Assembly: GCA_023458035.1 (NCBI GenBank)
Contig: JAEXAX010000010.1
Coordinates: 1-41,014 of the forward strand
DNA from: Bacillota bacterium
GTDB lineage: Bacteria > Bacillota > Clostridia > Lachnospirales > Lachnospiraceae
Direction of reading: 5' to 3'
DNA length: 41,014 nt
This document shows, in pieces, positions 34,124 through 41,014 of the stretch. Both the position numbers and the translations under genes were made by a program. Each line of letters opens with the position of its first letter. Within the stretch, counting starts at the first letter, position 1. The notes under the pieces were generated by a model. The model ran no database searches and was not told the origin of the DNA. It saw nothing but the letters and a program-made list of their open reading frames with translations.

Positions 34124-34465
34124 ATGGCAAAAAGAGGTGGATTTGGCGGAGGCATACCGGGAAATATGAGTCAGCTTATGAAGCAGGCTCAGCGCATGCA
34201 GCGTCAGATGGAGGAGAGTCAAAAGGAATTTGAGACCAAGGAATTTACCGCTGTAGCAGGTGGCGGAGCGGTCGAGGTAACGGTCAACGGAAAGAAGGAA
34301 GTGACCCGCGTGAAGTTGGCGCCGGAAGCGGTAGACCCGGATGACGTGGAGATGCTGGAAGATCTGGTAATGGCCGCTGTCAATGAGGCCTTCCGTAAGA
34401 TGAATGATGAATCGAGCCAGAATATGGCGAAGCTGACCGGCGGTTTGGGCGGAGGCCTGTTCTAA
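34124..34465 (+). CDS. ybaB: Nucleoid-associated protein YbaB/EbfC
   Basis: A 113-residue small DNA-binding protein. Typical pattern: GNMSQLMKQAQRMQRQMEESQKEFETKEFTAVAGGGAVEVTVNGKKEVTRVKL, then DPDDVEMLEDLVMAAVNEAFRKMND, and a C-terminal glycine-rich LTGGLGGGLF. YbaB dimers bind DNA and condense the nucleoid; position between dnaX and recR is conserved. Ribosome site TTAGGAGG overlaps the dnaX stop. Confidence 0.95.
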   Translation: MAKRGGFGGGIPGNMSQLMKQAQRMQRQMEESQKEFETKEFTAVAGGGAVEVTVNGKKEVTRVKLAPEAVDPDDVEMLEDLVMAAVNEAFRKMNDESSQNMAKLTGGLGGGLF

Positions 34466-34469
34466 GCCA

Positions 34470-35066
34470 ATGAACCACTATAGCAAGGATATTCGTAGTC
34501 TGGTGGATCATTTGGCCGGGCTGCCGGGGATTGGTGTGAAAACCGCTCAGCGCCTGGCCTTTCATATTTTAGCCATGCCGCCGCAGCAGGTAAAGGCATT
34601 GGCGGATTCGATGACGCATGCCAGGGAAAACATCCACCAGTGTAAGGAGTGCTTCACCCTGACGGACGCAGAACTGTGTCCTATTTGCGCAGATCCGGAA
34701 CGTGATCACAGCACCATCATGGTGGTCCAGGAGACCAAGGATCTGGCCGCTTATGAAAAAACAGAGCGCTACCGAGGACTGTATCACGTATTACACGGCG
34801 CCATCGCGCCGCTGCAGGGCATCGGCCCGGACGATATTCGTCTGAAGGAATTGATGATCCGGTTGCAGCAGGATATTCAAGAAGTCATCATAGCAACAAA
34901 TTCTTCTCTGGAAGGGGAAACGACGGCCATGTACATCAGTAAGCTGATTAAGCCGACGGGCATCCGGGTGAGCCGTATCGCCAGCGGCGTACCGGTCGGA
35001 GGAGATTTGGAATATGTTGATGAGGTAACATTATTGCGAGCATTGGAAGGCAGAATTACCCTATAA
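34470..35066 (+). CDS. recR: Recombination mediator protein RecR
   Basis: A 198-residue DNA repair protein that acts with RecF/RecO to load RecA. N-terminal helix-hairpin-helix (LAGLPGIGVKTAQRLAFHIL, about 15-34), zinc-binding Cys 58, 61, 70 and 73, then a Toprim domain (about 81-175, with VVQETKDLAAYEKTERYRGLYHVLHG). The C-terminus ends RVSRIASGVPVGGDLEYVDEVTLLRALEGR, the usual family end. The gene starts five bases after the ybaB stop. Confidence 0.96.
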   Translation: MNHYSKDIRSLVDHLAGLPGIGVKTAQRLAFHILAMPPQQVKALADSMTHARENIHQCKECFTLTDAELCPICADPERDHSTIMVVQETKDLAAYEKTERYRGLYHVLHGAIAPLQGIGPDDIRLKELMIRLQQDIQEVIIATNSSLEGETTAMYISKLIKPTGIRVSRIASGVPVGGDLEYVDEVTLLRALEGRITL

Positions 35067-35085
35067 AATCCCAAAGGAGAGAACT

Positions 35086-37764
35086 ATGTATTTTAACGAG
35101 CAAAGAGAAGAGATTGTAGAGCGCCTGCAATCAGATCCCGCCCGCGGTTTGACCGCAGCTGAAGCAGCAGCCAGACTGGAAACGTATGGTCCGAATAAAC
35201 TGGATGAAGGTAAGAAGAAGTCCATTTTTATGTTGTTTCTGGGTCAGCTGAACGACCCGTTGATCTTTATTTTGATCATAGCAGCCGTTGTATCAGGTTT
35301 GATGAGTGAGATCAGCGATACCATTATCATCGGTCTGGTCGTCATATTAAATGCAATCATCGGTGTTTCGCAGGAGGCGAAGGCGGAAAAATCGATGGAA
35401 GCTTTAAAGAAGTTATCGACCCCGAAGGCCTATGTCATCCGTGACGGCGAGACCATTGAGATCGATTCGGAAAATCTGGTGCCCGGTGATATCGTGGCGC
35501 TGGATGCAGGGCGTTTTATTCCCTGTGATATGCGGTTATTGGAAAGTGTCAATCTGCAGGTGGAAGAATCGGCGCTGACCGGCGAATCAGTTCCGGTTAG
35601 TAAAAATGCGGAGCTACTGATCACGGAAGAGGATATCCCATTGGGCGATAAAAAGAATATGGCCTTCTCTTCGACGCTGGTGACCAACGGTCGTGGCAAG
35701 GGTATCGTGACCGGTACCGGTATGCAGACCGAGATCGGTAAGATCGCCGGTATGCTGGGTGAGAAAGACGAGAAGACACCGCTGCAGAAAAAGCTTGGTG
35801 AGATTGGTAACCTGCTCGGTATCATTGCACTGGCTGTCTGCGCGGCTATGTTCCTGATTGCGGTGATTCAGCAGCGGCCGATGCTGGAAATGCTGTTGAC
35901 CGCCATCTCGCTGGCCGTTGCAGCCATTCCGGAAGGTATGCCGGCCATCGTTTCTATCGTATTGGCTATGGGCGTACAGCGTATGGTTAAAAAAGACGCC
36001 ATCGTGCGTAAGCTGCCATCGGTAGAAACCCTGGGCGCGGTGAATATCATCTGCTCCGATAAGACCGGTACATTGACTCAGAACAGAATGACCGTTATGA
36101 AGTTCTTTGTGGACGAAGCGGAAGTGAAGATAGAGGATGTCGATCTGAGCAATGCCACCCAAAAACTGCTGGTGGAGGGGTTGATGCTCTGCTCGGACGC
36201 CACTTCAAATGAAAACGGCAGCACCGGTGATCCGACTGAGGTCGCGCTGATCGATGCCGGCCGCAGGCACGGCCTGACCGGCGAGGAAGTTGGTGAGGAG
36301 CATGCGCGTGTCAATGAGGCGCCGTTTGATTCTGATCGTAAGCTGATGAGCACCGTGAACCGGTATGACGACAGCTACTATGTACTGACTAAGGGAGCCA
36401 TGGACAACCTGCTGAAGAAGTCTACCCACGCTCTGATCCGCGGTGAGAAGGTCGTTCTGACCGATGAGATCCGCAAGAGTTTTACAGATGCCTCAAACGC
36501 CATGTCCTCCGACGCGCTGCGTGTACTGGGCTTTGCGTATAAGGAGGTGGCAGCCTATGAGGATCTGGATGAGGCCGCTATGGAATGTGACCTGACCTTT
36601 ATCGGCTTGGTGGCCATGATCGATCCGCCTCGTCTGGAGGTTCGTGACTCCATCGCCACTTGTAAGGCATCCGGTATCACTACGGTAATGATTACCGGCG
36701 ACCATCAGACCACGGCCTTTGCCATCGCTAAGGAGTTGGGTATCGCTACGGATATCAGCCAGACCATGCCGGGCATGGAGCTGGATCAGTATTCGGATGA
36801 AGAACTGATCGAGCGCGTGCGTAACATCCGTGTATTTGCCCGTGTATCGCCGGAGCATAAGGTGCGTATCGTAAAGGCCTTCAAGGGCTTGGGCAATATC
36901 GTTTCGATGACCGGTGACGGTGTCAATGACGCCCCGTCGCTGAAGGCAGCCGATATCGGTGTGGCCATGGGTATCACCGGTACGGATGTAGCCAAGGGGG
37001 CTTCTGATTTGATTTTGACAGATGACAACTTTGCTACCATCGTGGATGCGGTAGAGGAAGGCAGAAATATTTATGCGAACATTAAGAAGTCCATCATGTT
37101 CCTGCTCTCCTGTAATATCGGTGAGATTGTCAGCCTGTTCCTGGCCGTGTTGTTCGGCTGGCCGGTACCGCTGCAGTCGGTTCACCTGCTGTGGGTCAAC
37201 CTGATTACTGATACCTTCCCGGCGCTGTCCTTGGGCGTTGATCCGGGTGATCCGGAGATCATGAAGGCGAAGCCGCGCAAGGCCAGTGAAAGCTTATTTA
37301 AGGGCCGCGTAGTGTTCCTGATCGGAAACGGTATTTTGATCGGTTTCCTGACACTGGCAGCCTTTGTAGTCGGTGCGGCTATGTATTCAAATATCCATGA
37401 TATCGGCGCCCTGCTGCTGCATATTGCCGATGAGAGTACCTTCCATAATGACCTTGCCGGCTTACAGCATGCCAGAACCATGGCTTTCGTGGTACTGAGT
37501 GTATCTCAGCTCTTCCATGCCTTTAACCTGCGCAGCGAAGACAAGAGCATATTCAAGGTGGGCCTGTTCACCAATAAGTGGTTGGTCGGCTCTCTGTTTA
37601 TCGGCCTGCTGGTACAGGTCTGCGTCATTTATGTACCGTTCCTGGCATCAGCCTTCAAGGTTGTTCCGCTGAACCCGACCGACTGGGCGATCGTTTTGGG
37701 TATGTCCATCATACCGGTGATCTGCAATGAAGTGGCCAAGCTGCTTTTTCATAAAAGCAAATAA
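35086..37764 (+). CDS. Ca2+-type P-type ATPase (PMR1/LMCA-like calcium pump)
   Basis: An 892-residue P2-type ATPase. Cation_ATPase_N region at start, TGES at 165-168, PEGMP at 282-286 in M4, phosphorylation site DKTGTLT with Asp 325, ATP-binding KGAMDNLL, hinge TGDGVNDAPSLKAADIGVAMG, and M6 NLITDTFPALSLGVDP. Glu in PEGMP and Asp in NLITD are the main Ca2+ ligands of this group; six C-terminal helices follow M4. It likely exports Ca2+ (or Mn2+). The gene lies 19 bases after recR with AAAGGAGAG before the ATG, so it may be read from the same transcript. Strong terminator after it. Confidence 0.92.
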   Translation: MYFNEQREEIVERLQSDPARGLTAAEAAARLETYGPNKLDEGKKKSIFMLFLGQLNDPLIFILIIAAVVSGLMSEISDTIIIGLVVILNAIIGVSQEAKAEKSMEALKKLSTPKAYVIRDGETIEIDSENLVPGDIVALDAGRFIPCDMRLLESVNLQVEESALTGESVPVSKNAELLITEEDIPLGDKKNMAFSSTLVTNGRGKGIVTGTGMQTEIGKIAGMLGEKDEKTPLQKKLGEIGNLLGIIALAVCAAMFLIAVIQQRPMLEMLLTAISLAVAAIPEGMPAIVSIVLAMGVQRMVKKDAIVRKLPSVETLGAVNIICSDKTGTLTQNRMTVMKFFVDEAEVKIEDVDLSNATQKLLVEGLMLCSDATSNENGSTGDPTEVALIDAGRRHGLTGEEVGEEHARVNEAPFDSDRKLMSTVNRYDDSYYVLTKGAMDNLLKKSTHALIRGEKVVLTDEIRKSFTDASNAMSSDALRVLGFAYKEVAAYEDLDEAAMECDLTFIGLVAMIDPPRLEVRDSIATCKASGITTVMITGDHQTTAFAIAKELGIATDISQTMPGMELDQYSDEELIERVRNIRVFARVSPEHKVRIVKAFKGLGNIVSMTGDGVNDAPSLKAADIGVAMGITGTDVAKGASDLILTDDNFATIVDAVEEGRNIYANIKKSIMFLLSCNIGEIVSLFLAVLFGWPVPLQSVHLLWVNLITDTFPALSLGVDPGDPEIMKAKPRKASESLFKGRVVFLIGNGILIGFLTLAAFVVGAAMYSNIHDIGALLLHIADESTFHNDLAGLQHARTMAFVVLSVSQLFHAFNLRSEDKSIFKVGLFTNKWLVGSLFIGLLVQVCVIYVPFLASAFKVVPLNPTDWAIVLGMSIIPVICNEVAKLLFHKSK

Positions 37765-37816
37765 AGGTACGGAAATCAATAAGCTACCGCTGCTTTGAAT
37801 ATCAGAGGCAGCTTAG

Positions 37817-37850
37817 AAAACCGGCAGCCCGCGAGGCTGCCGGTTTTATT
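37817..37850 (+). terminator. Strong terminator after the P-type ATPase
   Basis: A perfect 13-bp stem AAAACCGGCAGCC (37817-37829) with its complement (37835-37847), a 5-base loop, then ATTTTG. Confidence 0.9.
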
Positions 37851-37914
37851 TTGAACGGCCGTTTCTCAGGACTTCCATCCGGAAGCGTTATACACTTCGA
37901 CATAGAAAATTCAC

Positions 37915-37943
37915 TTTATTTATCAGGCTTTTTATGGTATAAA
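37915..37943 (+). promoter_or_regulatory. Candidate promoter of the foldase gene
   Basis: An extended -10 box TGG-TATAAA (37935-37943) with TTTATT 17 bases upstream (37915-37920). The -35 match is poor, but the extended -10 is good. About 115 bases of leader follow before the start codon. Confidence 0.5.
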
Positions 37944-38059
37944 AAGAAAGATCGTACTGCGCGGCAGTTATCTGCCAAACAAAGGGAGGAATATCAAGGC
38001 CCACGGTTCATGACGGCAATAAAAACACGGCCGGGGCTGTGAAACAGAAAGGAAATCAT

Positions 38060-39310
38060 ATGGAACAACAAGCTAAAAAGAAAACACCATTTATTATTGT
38101 CGGTATCGTTGCGGCATTGATCGTCGCCGCAGCTGCCTATTATTTTCTGGTCGTCCGCGCCAATGTGAGAAATGATATCACCAAACAGGCGGATGTCGTG
38201 CCGGCTGCCGAGATCGGCCAGTATATCGAAGTGAAAAACTATAAGGGGGTGGAGGTGACCAAGACCGACACCGCCATTACTGATGAGCATGTAGACGGAA
38301 ATATTAAAAATACACTGGAAAGACAGGCAACCTATCAGGAAGTCGATCGTGCCGCTGCCGGCGGTGATACTGTGAATATCGACTATGTCGGAAAAATCGA
38401 CGGCACCGCCTTTGACGGCGGCAGCGCCAAGGGTTATGATCTGATGCTTGGCTCCGGCACCTTTATTCCCGGATTTGAGGACGGATTGATCGGCAAGACT
38501 AAGGGGGAAACGGTTGACGTTACCACTACCTTCCCGGATCCATATCAAAATAATCCGAAGCTAGCCGGCAAGCAGGCCGTTTTTACAGTGACAATCAATG
38601 CCGTTAAGCAGCGTAATGTGCCGGAGCTCAATGCCGAGCTGGTACAGAAGCTGTCTCAGACCGCCAAGACCGTAGACGAGTACAAGGCAGAGGTGAAGAA
38701 AAAATTGGAAGACGTACAGCGGCAGAGAGCCGAAACGCTGTATAAGAGAGAGATGTGGGCTAAGATTCTGGAAGGCGTGACAGTGAAGAAACTGCCGGAG
38801 GATAAAATAACTGAGCTGGTGAATCAGATGCAGACACGCTTCGAGGAAAAGGCCAAGGAGTCTAAGATGAGCAAGGAAGATGCTCTGAAAAAGGCAAATA
38901 TCACCGCTGAGGAGTTGGAAAAGCAGATGAAGGCACAGGCGGAAACGGTGCTGAAAGATCAGCTGACAGCTGAATACATCTCGGTTAAAGAAAAGATTAC
39001 CCTAAGCAGTAAGGAATACCAGGATGGCGCCAAGAAGTATGTGACCCGCACCGGCGCAGCGGATCTGGCGGCTCTTGAAAAGACCTACGGAAAGCATGAC
39101 ATCGCGCTCAGCCTGCTGTATGACAAGGTACTGACCGAGTTGATGAAGGGCGTGAAGATCGTAGACCAAGCCGAGAAGACCGATTCCAAGACTGAATCGA
39201 CCAAGTCCACCACCGAGTCTACCAAATCGAAGACTGATTCGAGTAAGTCGAAGACTGAATCAAGCAAATCTACTACTGAGTCTACCAAATCGGAGAAGAA
39301 GACAGAATAA
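38060..39310 (+). CDS. Membrane-anchored trigger-factor-like peptidyl-prolyl isomerase
   Basis: A 416-residue protein. Order: basic MEQQAKKK, one membrane helix (about 11-33), a linker like the segment before the PPIase domain in trigger factor (YKGVEVTKTDTAITDEHVDG, 61-80), an FKBP-type PPIase (about 102-183 with GDTVNIDYVGKIDGTAFDGG and LGSGTFIPGFEDGLIG), a trigger-factor C-terminal chaperone region (about 187-370), and an S/T/K-rich repetitive tail (about 376-416). The ribosome-binding N-domain of Tig is missing and replaced by the anchor, so it should fold proteins outside the membrane, as PrsA-like foldases do. Start ATG 38060 with AGAAAGGA upstream; GTG 38039 would extend ahead of the anchor. 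Confidence 0.85.
   Translation: MEQQAKKKTPFIIVGIVAALIVAAAAYYFLVVRANVRNDITKQADVVPAAEIGQYIEVKNYKGVEVTKTDTAITDEHVDGNIKNTLERQATYQEVDRAAAGGDTVNIDYVGKIDGTAFDGGSAKGYDLMLGSGTFIPGFEDGLIGKTKGETVDVTTTFPDPYQNNPKLAGKQAVFTVTINAVKQRNVPELNAELVQKLSQTAKTVDEYKAEVKKKLEDVQRQRAETLYKREMWAKILEGVTVKKLPEDKITELVNQMQTRFEEKAKESKMSKEDALKKANITAEELEKQMKAQAETVLKDQLTAEYISVKEKITLSSKEYQDGAKKYVTRTGAADLAALEKTYGKHDIALSLLYDKVLTELMKGVKIVDQAEKTDSKTESTKSTTESTKSKTDSSKSKTESSKSTTESTKSEKKTE
39176..39300 (+). repeat. K/S/T-rich low-complexity repeat tail
   Basis: Units such as SKTES, TKSTTES and TKSKTDS, based on variants of aagactgaatcgaccaagtcc, recur to the end of the foldase gene. Likely an extended wall-interacting or flexible tail. 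Confidence 0.7.
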
Positions 39311-39351
39311 CATCGACCGGCCGAAGAGCGGCTGATATGAAGGAGGAAAAT

Positions 39352-40893
39352 ATGGCAAAATACGATGATTTGGTGATCGTACTGGACTTTGGGGGGCAGT
39401 ATAATCAGCTGATCGCCAGACGCGTCAGGGAATGTGCAGTTTATGCGGAGGTTCATCCGCACAGTCTGTCGATCGAACAGATAAAGAAAATGAATCCGAA
39501 GGGTATCATTTTCACCGGTGGTCCGAACTCGGTATATGAAGAGGGATCACCGGCAGCCGACCCGGCCATCTATGATCTGGGGATTCCCATCCTCGGCATC
39601 TGCTATGGTTCTCAGCTGATGATGAAGCAGCTGGGCGGTACGGTCGAGAAGGCCACTATGCGGGAATACGGCAAGGCGGTGGTAGAGGTTGAAACCGCCT
39701 CTAAGCTGTTCCGGGACGTGGATGCCAGCACCGTATGCTGGATGAGCCACTCTGATTATATCAAGGAAGCGGCGCCGGGCTTTTCCGTCATCGGCCATAC
39801 GCCCTCCTGTCCGGTGGCAGCGGTCGAGCAGGCAGACAGAAGGCTGTATGCCGTGCAGTTCCATCCGGAGGTGGTACACACCATAGAAGGTACCAAGATG
39901 CTGTCGAACTTCCTATTTGAGGTCTGCGGCTGCGCCGGTACTTGGAAGATGGATTCTTTTGTGGATGAGTCGATTCAGGCCCTTAAGAAAAAGATCGGTG
40001 ATAAAAAAGTTTTGTTGGCCTTGTCCGGCGGCGTGGATTCGACAGTGGCAGCGGTGCTGATCAGCAAGGCGGTCGGCCATCAGTTGACTTGTATCTTTGT
40101 CGATCATGGTCTGATACGTAAGAACGAGGGTGATGAGGTCGAGCAGGTTTTTGGCAATGACTATGACGTGAACTTTATTCGCGTCAATGCCCAGGAGCGT
40201 TTTTATTCGAAGCTGGCAGGAGTGACCGAGCCGGAGGAGAAGAGAAAAATCATCGGAGAGGAATTCATCCGCGTTTTTGAAGAAGAGGCAAAGAAGATCG
40301 GGGTCGTAGACTTTTTGGTACAAGGAACTATTTATCCGGATGTGATCGAAAGCGGTCTCGGAAAATCGGCCGTCATCAAAAGCCACCATAATGTCGGCGG
40401 CCTGCCGGATTATGTTGACTTTAAGGAGATCATCGAGCCGCTGCGCGACCTGTTTAAGGACGAGGTGCGTCGGGCCGGCCTGGAGCTGGGAATTCCGGAA
40501 CATTTGGTTTTCCGTCAGCCGTTCCCGGGGCCTGGACTGGCCATCAGAATCATCGGCGATATCACACCGGAGAAGGTGAAGATCGTCCAGGAAGCAGACG
40601 CCATCTATCGCGAGGAGGTAGACAAGGCCGGTATTTCTCATCAGCTGGGACAGTATTTTGCCGCCCTCACCAATATGCGTTCGGTCGGCGTCATGGGCGA
40701 TGAACGGACCTATGATTACGCCGTTGCGCTGCGAGCAGTCAACACCTCTGATTTTATGACTGCTGATGCCTTCGAGCTGCCGTGGGAGGTATTGCATATC
40801 TGCAGCAGCCGTATCGTCAATGAGGTGCCGCATGTCAACCGCGTCCTGTATGACGTGACCGGGAAACCGCCGGCGACGATTGAGTTTGAATAA
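39352..40893 (+). CDS. guaA: GMP synthase (glutamine-hydrolysing)
   Basis: A 513-residue enzyme that converts XMP to GMP with glutamine and ATP. Glutamine amidotransferase domain (about 1-195) has GICYGSQLM with catalytic Cys 84 and QFHPEV with the catalytic His. The ATP-PPase domain has LALSGGVDSTVAA (PP-loop); the dimerisation domain ends KPPATIEFE. Start ATG 39352 follows AAGGAGG; an ATG 15 bases earlier would have this site inside its codons. It lies 41 bases after the foldase gene. No purine riboswitch is seen upstream. Confidence 0.97.
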   Translation: MAKYDDLVIVLDFGGQYNQLIARRVRECAVYAEVHPHSLSIEQIKKMNPKGIIFTGGPNSVYEEGSPAADPAIYDLGIPILGICYGSQLMMKQLGGTVEKATMREYGKAVVEVETASKLFRDVDASTVCWMSHSDYIKEAAPGFSVIGHTPSCPVAAVEQADRRLYAVQFHPEVVHTIEGTKMLSNFLFEVCGCAGTWKMDSFVDESIQALKKKIGDKKVLLALSGGVDSTVAAVLISKAVGHQLTCIFVDHGLIRKNEGDEVEQVFGNDYDVNFIRVNAQERFYSKLAGVTEPEEKRKIIGEEFIRVFEEEAKKIGVVDFLVQGTIYPDVIESGLGKSAVIKSHHNVGGLPDYVDFKEIIEPLRDLFKDEVRRAGLELGIPEHLVFRQPFPGPGLAIRIIGDITPEKVKIVQEADAIYREEVDKAGISHQLGQYFAALTNMRSVGVMGDERTYDYAVALRAVNTSDFMTADAFELPWEVLHICSSRIVNEVPHVNRVLYDVTGKPPATIEFE

Positions 40894-41014
40894 ATCGAGT
40901 TGCTTAAAAAAGCCAGTGTTTATGCGGGTTTCAGCGATTTCGATTAGTCTTTTGATAACAAATTGATAACAGTCATAGCAAGTGCCATTATTCTTGTTAT
41001 CCAGTGGTTTATGG
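40876..41014. mobile_element. Possible integrative-element end (att-like region) at the 3' end of guaA
   Basis: After the guaA stop come two direct copies of TTGATAACA (40952-40960 and 40963-40971, 11 bases apart) and one inverted near-copy (40994-41003, TTGTTATCCA). Such spaced short repeats resemble arm-type integrase sites. The guaA 3' end is known as an integration site of genomic islands. The window ends before any integrase gene could be seen. Confidence 0.35.

Noticed and set aside
39311..39351. Purine riboswitch in front of guaA
   Set aside because: Only 41 bases separate the genes; too short for an aptamer and no three-way-junction pattern.
39913..40833. Long minus-strand frame of 306 codons opposite guaA
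   Set aside because: Antisense shadow of a well-conserved gene; composition rich in H, D, R and L and no ribosome site.

Overview
The window looks like chromosomal DNA of a strictly anaerobic Bacillota, most likely class Clostridia and perhaps Lachnospiraceae-like. This is inferred from gene content: a sortase-anchored wall protein, a pyrophosphate-type phosphofructokinase, a bacterial V/A-type ATPase, a class I hybrid cluster protein, a clostridial dnaX-ybaB-recR cluster and strong AGGAGG ribosome binding sites. Most of the window is of moderate G+C by eye. The block from about 1.1 to 8.4 kb is clearly more A+T-rich. No rRNA, tRNA, CRISPR array or intact insertion sequence was seen.

Layout, left part. 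At 1-0.3 kb lies the C-terminus of a wall protein with DKP/TPDKP repeats and a sortase signal, followed by a terminator and a tandem DUF1294 membrane protein. From 8.0 down to 1.1 kb (minus strand) runs a compact six-gene operon: TetR regulator, EcfT, a fused double EcfA ATPase, a Trep_Strep/MptD-type S component, and a heterodimeric ABC half-transporter pair. Its control region carries two matching operator-like palindromes 105 bp apart around a perfect 14-bp hairpin. From 8.5 to 14.4 kb (plus strand) come an acyltransferase gene broken by an in-frame TAG, a DUF1015 protein, PPi-phosphofructokinase, a sodium/solute symporter, and a small secreted or membrane protein gene broken by an in-frame TAA.

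Middle part. At 14.8-16.3 kb is a three-gene unit of cupin, unknown protein and hemerythrin. A lipoprotein gene follows on the minus strand. From 25.9 down to 17.3 kb (minus strand) runs a nine-gene V/A-ATPase operon (G/H-like, C, I, K, F, E, A, B, D). At 26.0-30.3 kb (plus strand) are trmB, a Crp/Fnr regulator, hcp and a formate/nitrite-family channel. The hcp promoter has a near-palindromic box where a class II activator would bind, so the upstream regulator may control it. With the hemerythrin unit, this suggests handling of nitrosative or oxidative stress.

Right part. At 30.5-41 kb are a HAD phosphatase (minus), an AI-2E-type permease coupled to dnaX-ybaB-recR, a Ca2+-type P-type ATPase, a membrane-anchored trigger-factor-like foldase with a K/S/T-rich tail, and guaA. 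Just past guaA, at the window edge, three copies of a TTGATAACA-like repeat resemble the end of an integrative element; the 3' end of guaA is a known island insertion site. No single gene is clearly a new system. The best candidates for follow-up are the TetR-ECF-ABC operon with its paired operators, the unknown protein between cupin and hemerythrin, the putative hcp control site and the guaA 3' junction.
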